In this document: positions 7,753 to 17,464 of the stretch, one piece after another
How the letters are laid out: each line of letters starts with the position of its first letter
How positions within the stretch are numbered: position 1 is the stretch's first letter
Origin: Deltaproteobacteria bacterium UBA2409
Lineage (GTDB): Bacteria; Bdellovibrionota_C; UBA2361; DDRT01
NCBI GenBank assembly: GCA_002343185.1
Contig: DDRT01000020.1
Coordinates: 340,597 to 404,596 of the forward strand
Length of the DNA stretch: 64,000 nt
Direction: 5' to 3'
Program-made: the position numbers and the translations under genes
The notes under the pieces: generated by a model
Database searches by the model: none
Seen by the model: the letters and a program-made list of their open reading frames with translations, nothing else
Told to the model about the DNA's origin: nothing

Positions 7753-8343
7753 ATGGATGAAGAGAAAAAATTTCCATTTGAGGTTAAAGAAGAAGGAGTT
7801 GCACCAAGAGCAAGAAACCGCACTGTTATGCTTACTCCTGAGATGACTGGTCAGGTTAGAGCGAGGCTTGCTCAAGAAACAACAGGCGCACTTCCAGAGA
7901 GTTTTTCTCCAAATGTGACTGCTCAACAAGCTCCTAGAGTATCTGCTCCGCCACCAGCGCAGAGCGTTTCATTCCAATCAGGTAAAGAGTTTGTCTGGAC
8001 AAAAGACTCTAAGCTGATCGGTTTCATGGTGTCATTTGATAAGAATGAATTCGGTGAGTTTTATCCACTAAAAGTTGGACGACTGATTATTACATCCGAA
8101 GTTGCAGCAAGTGGAGGAAACTATCTTTTATTATCCGAAGAATCTGTATCCCCTATGCATGCAATTATGAGAATCAGTCAAAATGGTGAAGTTCAAATTC
8201 TTGATCAGTTGTCTGAATATGGCACAAAGATTAAACATCTGGACGGATCAACTGAAGAGCTTTCTGGTGAGAAGAGTGTACTAGCTCACGGAGATGTAGT
8301 CTCGTTCGGAGATCGCTCGTTCCACATACTCTTGATTCCCTAG
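7753..8343 (+). CDS. FHA domain protein
   Basis: 196 residues. The first 75 residues are proline/glutamine-rich and probably disordered, with threonines (NRTVMLTPEMTG) that could be kinase targets. The C-terminal FHA-like domain shows KVGRLIIT, then SEESVSPMHAIMRI (the conserved Ser..His pair of phosphothreonine-binding FHA domains) and GEVQILDQLSEYGTKI. FHA proteins next to PP2C and Hanks kinases usually read out kinase signals. AGGGAGCAGG is the ribosome-binding site; it ends directly before the kinase gene. Confidence 0.8.
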   Translation: MDEEKKFPFEVKEEGVAPRARNRTVMLTPEMTGQVRARLAQETTGALPESFSPNVTAQQAPRVSAPPPAQSVSFQSGKEFVWTKDSKLIGFMVSFDKNEFGEFYPLKVGRLIITSEVAASGGNYLLLSEESVSPMHAIMRISQNGEVQILDQLSEYGTKIKHLDGSTEELSGEKSVLAHGDVVSFGDRSFHILLIP

Positions 8344-9588
8344 ATGATGACAGATGAGCACTTCTTAAGCCTACAACCGGGCACGGTAATAGCAGGACGA
8401 TACGAGGTCGTTAAGTGTCTTGGTACAGGTAGTATGGGGCTCGTTTATGCCTGTCGTCATAGAGAGCAAGCCGGAAACCTAGTAGCAGTTAAAGTGCTTT
8501 TCCCAGAAGTAGCCCAAGATAAAGTTGCAGCAGCACGTTTTAGAAATGAGATCTTTGCTTCTTATGGAGTTGATCACCCAAATGTAGTTAGGGCTTATGA
8601 GTATCTGAGAGATGGAGACTTAATAGCTTATACAATGGAGTTTGTTGGTGGAGGAGATCTTGCTGATAGATTGTCAAAATGGAAAGACAATCCTCTTCCT
8701 GTTCCTGAATCGATAAGGCTTCTCTGGCAGATGGCTTCTGGAGTGCAGGCAATTCATGACTCAGGGATTATTCACAGGGATCTAAAACCAGAGAATATCT
8801 TATTAACCTCAGATGGTCAGGTTAAGATTGCAGATTTCGGTATTGCAAGAACAGGCTTCGGACCTAAGTTAACTGAACATGGTGGAGTAGTTGGTACTAT
8901 CGATTATGTTAGCCCTGAGTATATGCTTAATTCGCAGGTTGATTGGAGATCTGATATCTACGCCTTGGGCATTTTAACTTACGAGATGCTAACAGGAGAC
9001 TCGCCGTTTAGAGCTGACTCCGTTTATGCCACAATGACAAAAAGGCTTAAGATGGATGCAGCTCCTCCTTCTACTCATAATCCTGAGTGTCCAAAAGAGC
9101 TTGATGAGATAGTTTTAAGGGCTTTAGCTCGTGAACCTGAGGCTAGATATCAAGCTGCAGCAGAGCTTCAAAATGACCTTTTACCTCTAATGCAAAAATT
9201 CGGAATTAAGGCAGATACTCCAATTGCGAGAAAGCGTAAAAAAACAGAGGAAAAGTTGGGCTTCTCAGTTCCGCAGACAGTAGAAGCTGAGGGGCAGATT
9301 ATAAAAGAAACAGTTGTTCTTTACAGTGATTCTTTTGAGGATGAAGGTGGCACAGTTAAGATTGAGTCAGTTTTAACCCCTAAAAAGGAAGTTGTCACCC
9401 CAACAGATGTAAAGATTCGCTCTAGAATGACCCAAAGTAGAATGACAGAGCTACAATCTGAGGTTAGCAAGAAGCTTAGAGTCGCTATGACTAAAGATCT
9501 TTTTTGGATTGTTGTTGCAGGTTTAATGGGGCTTAGTTTGAGTGTTTTAGTGATTACCCTTGTAAAACCACATCTTTTTCAACCCTAG
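8344..9588 (+). CDS. Hanks-type Ser/Thr protein kinase, tail-anchored
   Basis: 414 residues with a complete kinase domain: glycine loop LGTGSMGLVYACRH, lysine in VAVKVLF, catalytic loop IIHRDLKPENILL, IADFGIAR (DFG), GTIDYVSPEYM and SDIYALGILTYEMLTG. A linker of about 90 residues leads to a single membrane helix (LFWIVVAGLMGLSLSVLVI) at the C-terminus. All catalytic residues are present, so it should be active, unlike the relative at 17465. Likely regulates the Tad/export machinery encoded just downstream (inference from position). Confidence 0.92.
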   Translation: MMTDEHFLSLQPGTVIAGRYEVVKCLGTGSMGLVYACRHREQAGNLVAVKVLFPEVAQDKVAAARFRNEIFASYGVDHPNVVRAYEYLRDGDLIAYTMEFVGGGDLADRLSKWKDNPLPVPESIRLLWQMASGVQAIHDSGIIHRDLKPENILLTSDGQVKIADFGIARTGFGPKLTEHGGVVGTIDYVSPEYMLNSQVDWRSDIYALGILTYEMLTGDSPFRADSVYATMTKRLKMDAAPPSTHNPECPKELDEIVLRALAREPEARYQAAAELQNDLLPLMQKFGIKADTPIARKRKKTEEKLGFSVPQTVEAEGQIIKETVVLYSDSFEDEGGTVKIESVLTPKKEVVTPTDVKIRSRMTQSRMTELQSEVSKKLRVAMTKDLFWIVVAGLMGLSLSVLVITLVKPHLFQP

Positions 9589-9611
9589 AGTTTATGTAAG
9601 ACTGGAGAAAA

Positions 9612-10895
9612 GTGAAAGTTCTAATAATTGATACATCTACTGAAGCCCAGGCAGCATGTGCAAAGCGATTTGAAGCAATAAGTCCAAGCGATGCCGAGAT
9701 GCTAGACCTTAAGTTTAAGCTCGCTAGCGACAAAGAGTTTATAGACCGACTTCAAGAGGCAGACATAGTTGTTCTTGGCTCAGGGCTTGGCGAAAGAGCC
9801 GTCGTTGTAGCAAGGCAGGTCAACTCTGCTGCGCCTTGGATTCAGATAGTAATGTTTGTTACTGATGAAGCATACGGAGGAGGCGCTTTTAGGGCGGCTC
9901 ACTCAGTTGGGGTGAGAAAGGTATTTCCTGATAGCTGTAGCCCGCTAGATTTCTTGCAGGAGCTTGTAGCGATCCATGCTGAGTTTCGTCGTGAAGGACG
10001 CGCCAAGGAAGGAAAGGTTATTTCGATAACGCATGCAAAGGGTGGAGTTGGGGCAACTTCGATTGCTGCAGCATTAGGTGAAGTTGGAAGTGTTTATAAT
10101 AGAAGAACTCTAATCTGGGACTTAGATGTTGAAACGCGAGATCTTAGTAGGAGTCTTACAGTAAGTGGTGCTGAAGCTAAGATTGTTAGTGCTTGGGTAA
10201 ATGGTTCAAGAGAGATAACCAGAGAATCATTAAAAGACGCACTTATTCCTGTTAGTAGTGATGTATCAGTTTTAATGCCACCAGATAGAATGGCAGAATC
10301 AATGGATCTTGTTTGCCATACAGACGGCATGCAGATCGTTCAAAGGGTTCTTGAGCTGGCTCGAGTTATGTTTGATATTGTAATAGTTGATACTGGAGGA
10401 AGGATTGGTCCAGCAACTGGAACCATCCTGCGCGGTTCAGACACCGTTGTAATTGTAATCGATGATACAATCTTAGGGCTTACCGCTGTCGATCTTTATC
10501 TAACATTTGTTAAAACTCTTGTAGGCGATTCAGATAGATTAGCCTTTGTCGTTAATGGTTTTACTGGAAATTATCTAAGTGCTTCTCAAATTGCAGCAGA
10601 ACTAGAGCCTGCTCACTCACTTGGAGAATATCCATGGAGGATGCCACTCGTACCAACCGACACAAAAGGTGCTCAGTGGCCAGGAAGTGGAAGGACTCTT
10701 TATAGTCTAGGATCAAGGCACCTAAGATCGACTTTAGAGAAGATCGCTGCTGAACTGGGGCTTGTTGAAGGATTTCAGGGAGTAGGTGGGGATACCCCGG
10801 AACCTGAAACAAAAAGCTGGATTAAGAGGCTTTTCGGCGGGAAGCAGCATCAGACTCCTGTAAGAAAGAGCTCCGAAAGGCTACTTTTAGATTAA
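9612..10895 (+). CDS. tadZ: TadZ/CpaE-like ParA-family ATPase
   Basis: Localisation factor of Tad/Flp pilus systems. 427 residues, GTG start after CTGGAGAAAAG. Residues 1-125 form a receiver-like domain without a clear phospho-acceptor set; the ATPase domain begins with ITHAKGGVGATS, a deviant Walker A, followed by TLIWDLDVET and VIVDTGGRIGPATG. The final 50 residues are polar. Tad operons normally begin or are headed by such a gene; here it precedes the Flp pilin. Confidence 0.85.
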   Translation: MKVLIIDTSTEAQAACAKRFEAISPSDAEMLDLKFKLASDKEFIDRLQEADIVVLGSGLGERAVVVARQVNSAAPWIQIVMFVTDEAYGGGAFRAAHSVGVRKVFPDSCSPLDFLQELVAIHAEFRREGRAKEGKVISITHAKGGVGATSIAAALGEVGSVYNRRTLIWDLDVETRDLSRSLTVSGAEAKIVSAWVNGSREITRESLKDALIPVSSDVSVLMPPDRMAESMDLVCHTDGMQIVQRVLELARVMFDIVIVDTGGRIGPATGTILRGSDTVVIVIDDTILGLTAVDLYLTFVKTLVGDSDRLAFVVNGFTGNYLSASQIAAELEPAHSLGEYPWRMPLVPTDTKGAQWPGSGRTLYSLGSRHLRSTLEKIAAELGLVEGFQGVGGDTPEPETKSWIKRLFGGKQHQTPVRKSSERLLLD

Positions 10896-11027
10896 AACGA
10901 GGTTTAAATTGTTTTGAGCCGGAGGTAGGAATTTTTTTTATCTCTTTAGCTAAAGATAACCTATTGAGCTTTTTAAGGATTTGCTGTTAAAAGATAAAAG
11001 ATCCTAACTTTTGAGGGAGAATGTATA

Positions 11028-11201
11028 ATGAAAAACTGTAATATTTTAGTAAGAAAGACCGATAATAAGAGACAGAGGGGAGCTAGCATGGTTGAGTATG
11101 CTTTGCTTGTTGCGCTTATTGCAATTATTGCGATTGCGGCTGTGCAAATTCTTGGAGAAAGAGTGTCAGAGAATTTCTCTGAAATTGCCGACGCTCTATA
11201 G
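11028..11201 (+). CDS. flp: Flp-type pilin
   Basis: A 57-residue prepilin too short for common ORF cut-offs. Polar leader ending KRQRG, then ASMVEYALLVALIAIIAIAA: the Flp signature, with prepilin peptidase cleavage expected after the glycine and the conserved Glu-Tyr at +5/+6 of the mature protein. The remaining ILGERVSENFSEIADAL is a short amphipathic end. Preceded by GAGGGAGA at 11013-11020; lies between tadZ and cpaB. The major pilin of the Tad pilus. Confidence 0.9.
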   Translation: MKNCNILVRKTDNKRQRGASMVEYALLVALIAIIAIAAVQILGERVSENFSEIADAL

Positions 11202-11257
11202 TGTTTAATCATCCGCTCCCTCATTGGATTTAGCCACTCGGCAATACAGGAGGGTTT

Positions 11258-12121
11258 ATGCGCCAGTTAGGGGGCGGAGGTTTTAAGGGTAATGATTCAA
11301 ACAAGAAAAAGCTTGTACTTTTAGTAGGGGCTTTAGGATTTGTAGGTCTTGTTACGATAGTTCTATCACTATCGGTTTCGTCTCAAACACCAGCAGCAGC
11401 TGTTGTAGTTCAAAAATCACCTGATGACGATCTAGTTAATGTATTGATCGCCGTTAGACAGATTGAAACCGGAGAAAAATTAGAACCATCATTTTTTAGA
11501 GTAGAAAGACGTCTCAAGTCATCTGTCACTCCTGGAACAATGGACGGATATGAGCAGATCCGCGAGATGTATGCTAGATCTACCATAGGTAAAGATGGAC
11601 CAGTCCATCAAGATTTTGTAACTTCCGTTAAACCAACTAATCTTATCACCGCAAATATACCTGAAGGGTATAGGGCGGTAACAATCAGAGTAGATGCAAC
11701 AAGCTCAGTTGAAGGTTGGGCTCGTGCTGGAGCAAACGTGGATGTAGTATGGGCCTCTACGATTCGCGGTAGACAGGGAGTAACAGTCATAGTTCAAAAT
11801 GCAAGAGTACTTTCTGCAGAAAGGCAGGTTGAAGCTGGAACACAGCCTGGAACTCCAGTTCCTAGCACTGTTACTCTTTTAGTTACTGCTGATGATGCTG
11901 CTAAGATACAATTAGCAACAACCACTGGATCTTTGTCTCTTTCATTAAGAGGTGATGACGATGCTGGAAAGGGTAGCTCTGGTAGAAGCATCACTGTTGA
12001 TGATCTTCTTGGCGGAGCGCAGCAAGTTACAGAACCAACTGAAAGAAGAGATGGTACTGTTAGAATTGGAGGAGAAGAGTTTTTCCTTGAAGGTGGTCAA
12101 TTAATTCCAAAGGGCGAGTAA
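11258..12121 (+). CDS. cpaB: Flp pilus assembly protein CpaB/RcpC
   Basis: 287 residues: one membrane helix near residues 18-38, then a SAF-type domain (DDLVNVLIAVRQIETGEKLEPSFF cited as adjacent motifs IAVRQIETGEKL and EPSFFRVE) and the RcpC/CpaB C-terminal region with GYRAVTIRVDATSSVEGW and VDVVWAST. Periplasmic partner of the pilus secretin. CAGGAGGG ribosome-binding site. The secretin gene (rcpA/cpaC), usually next, is missing; tadA follows after 1 base. Confidence 0.88.
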   Translation: MRQLGGGGFKGNDSNKKKLVLLVGALGFVGLVTIVLSLSVSSQTPAAAVVVQKSPDDDLVNVLIAVRQIETGEKLEPSFFRVERRLKSSVTPGTMDGYEQIREMYARSTIGKDGPVHQDFVTSVKPTNLITANIPEGYRAVTIRVDATSSVEGWARAGANVDVVWASTIRGRQGVTVIVQNARVLSAERQVEAGTQPGTPVPSTVTLLVTADDAAKIQLATTTGSLSLSLRGDDDAGKGSSGRSITVDDLLGGAQQVTEPTERRDGTVRIGGEEFFLEGGQLIPKGE

Positions 12122-12122
12122 G

Positions 12123-13580
12123 ATGACAAAAGAGAAAGAGAGTTTTGCAAGCCTTTTTTCAACTAGAGCCACTCAGTCGAGATTCGTTGAACCAAAAGAA
12201 AGCATTACCTCTACAAAGGTAAATACTACTTCTGCATCTCCGACCACAACTCAGACTGCGACTCAGGCTAGAAGCCATCTATCACCTCTTGCAGGAACTA
12301 TCCTTAGAGAAGCAAGAAGAGAGCTTGGAGCTGATACAAGTGTAATGTCGAATACGACAGGAATTATTGCTGAAGGTTCTATTGCAAGTGCTGTTGATAA
12401 AGTTCTTCGTAGGCGTGGTGAAGAGCTAGATGACATCGAAAGAGCTAATATTATCATTCACCTTCAACGTGATTTGATGGGTTGGGGGGTATTGCAACCT
12501 CTCATTGATAACCGCGAAGTCACTGATATCCACGTTTATGACTTTCAAACCGTTGTTCTTCAGAGAGGAAAAATCAGTGAGATAACTGGAATTCAGTGGC
12601 CAAATCACCAGGCCTATACGGCTTTTATCGATAGACTTTTAATGAGGCTTGGTAAATCACTTTCAACTCAGCAGCATACAGTGGATGCTTCTTTTCCTAA
12701 CGGAATCAGGATCTGCGCTATACATGAAAGTGTTTGTGGAGCCAGAGGGCCACTGCTTTGTATTAGGGTGCCAAGGATCTCAGAGGTTTCTTTAGAAAAT
12801 TTAATAACATTTCAGGTGGCGCCACCACTAATTGTTCATTACATGGCGTCTCTTATTAGGTCTGGAGAGGCGACGATAATGATTGCAGGGGAAACAGGAA
12901 CTGGAAAAACTACACTATTAAAGTGTATCGGTACTCAGTTTGGCCCTGACGAAAGTATTGTTGCTGTAGAAGATACGCCCGAGGTCAACTTTCAACATCC
13001 ATTTTTTAGATCACTTGTATCAAGGCCTCCAAACACTGAAGGCCAAGGAGAGGTAACTCTTCAGGAACATATTAAAACTACCCTTAGGATGACCCCAACA
13101 AGAGTAATTTTGGGCGAGATGAGAACTCCATTTGCTGCAGAAGCATTTCTTGAAAGTGCTCAGACAGGTCACGTAGGATTAACAACTCTTCATGCTAGAA
13201 ATGCTAGAGAAACATTAGTACGTCTTGAAAGCTTACTTGGAAGGGCTCAAAAATCAGTAGCGATTGATATAATCCGCCAGCAGATTGCCTTAGCGGTTGA
13301 TGCAGTAATCTGGATGTTTAGAGAGAAGGGAACAGGAAAAGTTAGAGTTGGCGAGATCGTAGAGGTTGGACACTTTGTTGAAGGTGTAATTCAGGTCAGA
13401 CCGATGTTCAAGTTGATTCAGACAGGAGATAAGCCAATCTGGAGAATTGATTCCTGGACTAGTAACTTTGATAAACAACTTGCTAAGGATGGAATCTTCT
13501 TAGGAGACTGGCCTAACGAGATTACATTTAGCACTCAGACTAAGGAAGGGGCTAGAAATGTTAAACAGCCCGCTGCATAA
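12123..13580 (+). CDS. tadA: Tad secretion ATPase TadA/CpaF
   Basis: Hexameric type II/IV secretion ATPase that drives pilus assembly. 485 residues: variable serine/threonine-rich first 55 residues, then the CpaF domain with DNREVTDIHV, Walker A IAGETGTGKTTLL (about residues 254-266), VAVEDTPEV (Asp box), VILGEMRTPFAAEAFLESAQ (Walker B region) and TGHVGLTTLHA (His box). Complete and expected to be active. Confidence 0.93.
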   Translation: MTKEKESFASLFSTRATQSRFVEPKESITSTKVNTTSASPTTTQTATQARSHLSPLAGTILREARRELGADTSVMSNTTGIIAEGSIASAVDKVLRRRGEELDDIERANIIIHLQRDLMGWGVLQPLIDNREVTDIHVYDFQTVVLQRGKISEITGIQWPNHQAYTAFIDRLLMRLGKSLSTQQHTVDASFPNGIRICAIHESVCGARGPLLCIRVPRISEVSLENLITFQVAPPLIVHYMASLIRSGEATIMIAGETGTGKTTLLKCIGTQFGPDESIVAVEDTPEVNFQHPFFRSLVSRPPNTEGQGEVTLQEHIKTTLRMTPTRVILGEMRTPFAAEAFLESAQTGHVGLTTLHARNARETLVRLESLLGRAQKSVAIDIIRQQIALAVDAVIWMFREKGTGKVRVGEIVEVGHFVEGVIQVRPMFKLIQTGDKPIWRIDSWTSNFDKQLAKDGIFLGDWPNEITFSTQTKEGARNVKQPAA

Positions 13581-13635
13581 AGCATTGAATATAAAAGCCT
13601 TTGGTTTGCATCTAAACTTAGGGGAGATCTATTAA

Positions 13636-14595
13636 GTGGATTCATCAATTCTCTTAATCGTTGGTATAGCAACACTAGGATGCTTTGGGGTGCTTTTGTA
13701 TCTACTATTCTCCTCTCCAAAGAGCTCGCAGGTAAATCGTCTTAGAGGCAGTGCAATTTCGACAGAAGGTGGAATTGTTACTGGCGTAGGGGGTGGAGTT
13801 AGATCTTTCAAGGAAGCAGTATCTGATCTTGATGAGGCCAAGGGGGATGAAGCTGTTAAGTCTATCGAAAAGCGACTTCAATACGCTCAACTAAATATTT
13901 CTCCTATGGTATTTCATGCAATGGAGGTATCACTTAGCCTTTTCTCTTTTGCAATAGCTTTTAAATTTCTTTCTATTGCGATGCAGTTAGCAGCATTGCT
14001 TGTTGGACCACTTTTTTGCAGATGGTTTTTGAACCTTTTAGTTGAAAAGAGATATAAGGCATTTGATAGAGACTATCCTGCTTTCTTATTGTCCCTAGTA
14101 GGACTTTTAAAAACTGGTATGAATCCAATGCAGGCGATGGAGAGTGCTGCTAATGGGCTTGAAGAGGGGTCAATTCTTAGATTTGAAGTTGAATCAATGC
14201 TTGAAAGACTAAGGCTTGGAGTGCCAGAGGAGAAATCAATAGGTTCATTTGGAGAGAACATTTTTCATCCAGAGATAGAACTATTTGTTCAGGCACTCTT
14301 ACTTTCAAGAAAAGTTGGTGGAACTCTAAGTGATACATTGGAACGACTAGCTAAACAGGTTAGAAAGCGTCAGCAATTTAGGGCAACTGCTGCTGCAGCG
14401 ATCGGATTACAGCGTGGGTCTATAATGTTTATTTTAATGATATTGGTAGGATTATTAACATATATTGGATTTATGGTTCCAGACTTTATTAAGTCTTTGG
14501 CAACGGAGGTTGGATTTTTAGTAGTGCAAGGATGTATTTTAACTGTATGTTTGGGTGTTTATTGGATCCGGCAGGTGACAAAACTTAAAATTTAG
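13636..14595 (+). CDS. tadB: Tad pilus inner-membrane platform protein TadB
   Basis: 319 residues, GTG start with AGGGGAG upstream. Type II secretion F (GspF-like) domain: N-terminal membrane helix, hydrophobic pair near residues 95-130, the conserved FDRDYPAFLLSLVGLLKTGMNPMQAME segment (cited as FDRDYPAFLLSLVGLLKTG and NPMQAME), cytoplasmic helices and two C-terminal membrane helices. Works with TadC as the assembly platform. One base before tadC. Confidence 0.88.
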   Translation: MDSSILLIVGIATLGCFGVLLYLLFSSPKSSQVNRLRGSAISTEGGIVTGVGGGVRSFKEAVSDLDEAKGDEAVKSIEKRLQYAQLNISPMVFHAMEVSLSLFSFAIAFKFLSIAMQLAALLVGPLFCRWFLNLLVEKRYKAFDRDYPAFLLSLVGLLKTGMNPMQAMESAANGLEEGSILRFEVESMLERLRLGVPEEKSIGSFGENIFHPEIELFVQALLLSRKVGGTLSDTLERLAKQVRKRQQFRATAAAAIGLQRGSIMFILMILVGLLTYIGFMVPDFIKSLATEVGFLVVQGCILTVCLGVYWIRQVTKLKI

Positions 14596-14596
14596 T

Positions 14597-15481
14597 ATGG
14601 ATATAGGTAACGTTCTTCTTTTAGTTGGTGGTGTTCTTTTCATGGTTGCTGTAGGCACTATGGTAAAGCTTTTAATGCCGAACAATAGAAGGCTTTTAAG
14701 ATCAACTTCAGCTGTACGAACAGATGCCGATCCAGTAGTAGTACAGAAGCCAACTAAGTATTCGTTTAAAGCCGCAAAGAAACCTGCACTAACAACTGAA
14801 GAGCGAATGTTCCAAGCAGGGATCATTACTCCTCAACAGATTAAAGATTTTAAACGGCTTCAAACTCTTTCTCCGTTTGTAGTTGGAGGAATAGTAACTC
14901 TCATGATGACGCAGATGGGAGATCCATTGCTGATGATTGCAGGTATAGTAGTAGGATTTCTAGCAGGTGCCAGAGTCCCTAGCTTTCTGTTGGATAAAAA
15001 GATCCGACAAAGAGATCAGGAGATAATGTATTATCTTCCACTTGTTATTGAGCAGATTGCTATAGGGGTAAGTAGCTCTCTTGATACGGGGCCATGTGTA
15101 AGAATGGTAGTTCAGATGGCAGATGAGAGAGAATCCCACAATGTTGTAACTGAGCTTTTAAAACTAGTGAATCACTACACAAGACAAGGGGTCTCGATGG
15201 AGGAAGCTTTAACCGAGATTGGGAAAAGAGCCGGCCACACCGAACTAAAACATGCCTTTATGTCTTTAGCCCAAGTGTCAAAGCATGGGGGTGAGGTTAC
15301 AAGACAGCTTCAAGAGCTTGCAAACTCAGTATCAATGCAAAGAGAAGCTAAAATAGAAGGGATGATTAAGACCTTAGAGCTTAAAGCAACTCCCCCTGTT
15401 GCCCTTGTATTCTTTGCGTTTATGATTCTACTAATGTTTATGTTTGGTTCTCAGCTCATGCAGGGACTTGGTGGCACGTGA
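14597..15481 (+). CDS. tadC: Tad pilus inner-membrane platform protein TadC
   Basis: 294 residues, second GspF-domain protein: membrane helices near 5-25 and 92-125, EIMYYLPLVIEQIAIGVSSS (start of the T2SSF helix bundle), a GVSMEEALTEIGKRAG segment and a C-terminal hydrophobic segment VALVFFAFMILLMFMFG. Paralogue of tadB in the standard order. Its stop overlaps by 4 bases the GTG of an FlhA/SctV-type gene, an unusual neighbour for a Tad operon. Confidence 0.88.
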   Translation: MDIGNVLLLVGGVLFMVAVGTMVKLLMPNNRRLLRSTSAVRTDADPVVVQKPTKYSFKAAKKPALTTEERMFQAGIITPQQIKDFKRLQTLSPFVVGGIVTLMMTQMGDPLLMIAGIVVGFLAGARVPSFLLDKKIRQRDQEIMYYLPLVIEQIAIGVSSSLDTGPCVRMVVQMADERESHNVVTELLKLVNHYTRQGVSMEEALTEIGKRAGHTELKHAFMSLAQVSKHGGEVTRQLQELANSVSMQREAKIEGMIKTLELKATPPVALVFFAFMILLMFMFGSQLMQGLGGT

Positions 15482-17415
15482 TCCGGTATGCTGATATCGC
15501 AGTAGCGATATTCGTTGGACTGGTTGCACTGTTATTAGTACTTCCTGTACCAGCAGCTTTAATTGATATCTTAATTGTTTTTAATCTTGGAGTATCGATT
15601 CTCCTTTTGCTTGCTGCCCTTTATGTATCAAGCTCTATATCACTTTTAGCTTTTCCAACGATTTTGCTACTAACAACTTTGCTTCGTCTTTCAGTTAACG
15701 TTGCATCAACAAGATTAATCCTCACAGATGGCTATGCAGGTTCTGTAATTGAATCATTCGGACAGTTTTTAATTCGTGGTGAAGTGGTAGTTGGGCTACT
15801 ACTTTTTGCTATCATCTCAGTGGTAACTTTAATTGTTATTGCAAGGGGTGCTGGGAGAGTCTCTGAAGTTGCAGCCAGATTTACACTAGATGCACTTCCT
15901 GGAAGGCAGTTGGCGATCGATGCAGAACTTAGAGCAGGCTCAATCACAGCTGATCAAGCTAAAAACAAAAGAGAAGAATTAAGACGTGAATCAATGCTTT
16001 ATGGCTCGATGGATGGTGCCATGAAGTTTGTTCAGGGAGACGCAATAGCCGGGTTAGTTATAATTTTTATAAATATCTTTGGTGGTCTTTACTTAGGAAT
16101 CTCAAGAGGGATGGAATTAACAGAGGCCCTTCAAACATATACAATCCTTACCGTTGGTGATGGATTAGTCTCTCAGATTCCAGCGCTACTTGTCTCAATC
16201 TGTGCAGGAATAGTGGTTACAAGGGTTAGTATACCAGGGGGAGACACTATTGCTACAGAAATCGCTGACCAATTTCTTAAAAATCCCTCTACTCTGTTTT
16301 TGACAGGAGGAATGTTATTTATCATTGGTGTACTTCCTGGACTTCCATTTTTTCCATTCTTCTTGCTCGCGGTGCCATTTATAGGGCTTGGAGTGTATAG
16401 ACTAAGATCTGAAGAACCTCAGATTATTCAACGAACCCCTATGCTCCCTGAACCTGAGGTAGAAGAGTCTGGCCTTGTTCTTTATTTTGATAATCTTTTT
16501 AATGCAGACCGCGAGCTATCAAGATTTTGGGAAAGACTTACTCAATCTGTTTACGATGAAAGAGGGGTAACTATCCCTAGTTTGTCAATCAGGCAGAAGA
16601 GCTTGGTTGATCCATTAGGTTGCGAGTTGCAAATAAACGGTTCTCTTGCCTGGAACCATTATGCACCTACAAGAGGTCTATGTGTCGTCTCTAACCCCGC
16701 CAATGCAGAGCTAATAGGGTGCCCAGTGCTTGTTCATGATCTTCTACCTGTATCTGGACAGACGATATTTTGGACACCAGACACAATAGCCTCAAGAAGA
16801 GTTTTAGAGATGTCCGAGATTCCGTTTTATACAGAGGCTGAGTATTTGATGGTGCAGGCCGCTAACTTTCTTTTAAATCATCCTGAAGAATTTTTCTCCA
16901 TGGCAGAAGTTCATGAGCTATTACAGAAACTGGAAAAAAGATTACCCGGATTATTGACTGAAGGGTTTCAGGGAAATTTTCTATCAACAGGAAAATTAAC
17001 CGAGGTTTTACGTTCTCTAATAAGACATGGGATTAGTATACGTGATTTTAGATCAATAGTAGAAGAAACTCACAGATTCTGTGCTGAAAACGGGATTACA
17101 ACTGGAGATGATGCTGATGTGAATATTAACACTTTAGTTAATCAACTTAGGACTCGAAGGAGGAAATCATTACTTGAACGTTACAGGGACAGTGCCGGTC
17201 GAATTAGAGTCTGCCTGGTTTCCTCAGATGGGGATAGCTTATTAGAGGAGAAGCTGCAGATTGAGCGGGAACGAGCCATAGGAGTATCAGCGTTTATATG
17301 TGATGATGAATTGAAAGAAGAGTTCCTCAGCTTATATCCAGAGCTACAAACAAGAACATTGCAATTACAGGAGCTCGATGACAAAGTATCCCCACTATAT
17401 GATGTATCTCTGTAG
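15478..17415 (+). CDS. flhA: FlhA/SctV-family type III export gate protein
   Basis: 645 residues, slightly short for FlhA (about 690). The first 310 residues form the multi-helix membrane domain with family signatures LRLSVNVASTRLIL, RVSEVAARFTLDALPGRQLA, IDAELRAGSI and YGSMDGAMKFVQGDAIAG. The cytosolic domain (about 320-645) is divergent but keeps LSTGKLTEVLRSLIRHGISI-RDFRSIVE, the substrate/chaperone-docking region pattern. It could be the flagellar FlhA, which is missing beside fliPQR, or a gate for a non-flagellar machine working with the Tad proteins. The 4-base overlap with tadC shows co-translation with the Tad genes. The family is certain; the symbol is provisional. Confidence 0.8.
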   Translation: MIRYADIAVAIFVGLVALLLVLPVPAALIDILIVFNLGVSILLLLAALYVSSSISLLAFPTILLLTTLLRLSVNVASTRLILTDGYAGSVIESFGQFLIRGEVVVGLLLFAIISVVTLIVIARGAGRVSEVAARFTLDALPGRQLAIDAELRAGSITADQAKNKREELRRESMLYGSMDGAMKFVQGDAIAGLVIIFINIFGGLYLGISRGMELTEALQTYTILTVGDGLVSQIPALLVSICAGIVVTRVSIPGGDTIATEIADQFLKNPSTLFLTGGMLFIIGVLPGLPFFPFFLLAVPFIGLGVYRLRSEEPQIIQRTPMLPEPEVEESGLVLYFDNLFNADRELSRFWERLTQSVYDERGVTIPSLSIRQKSLVDPLGCELQINGSLAWNHYAPTRGLCVVSNPANAELIGCPVLVHDLLPVSGQTIFWTPDTIASRRVLEMSEIPFYTEAEYLMVQAANFLLNHPEEFFSMAEVHELLQKLEKRLPGLLTEGFQGNFLSTGKLTEVLRSLIRHGISIRDFRSIVEETHRFCAENGITTGDDADVNINTLVNQLRTRRRKSLLERYRDSAGRIRVCLVSSDGDSLLEEKLQIERERAIGVSAFICDDELKEEFLSLYPELQTRTLQLQELDDKVSPLYDVSL

Positions 17416-17464
17416 ATTGTCCTCTTTCGTTAAATACGGCTCTTTAGTAGTCTAAAACCTGCTT

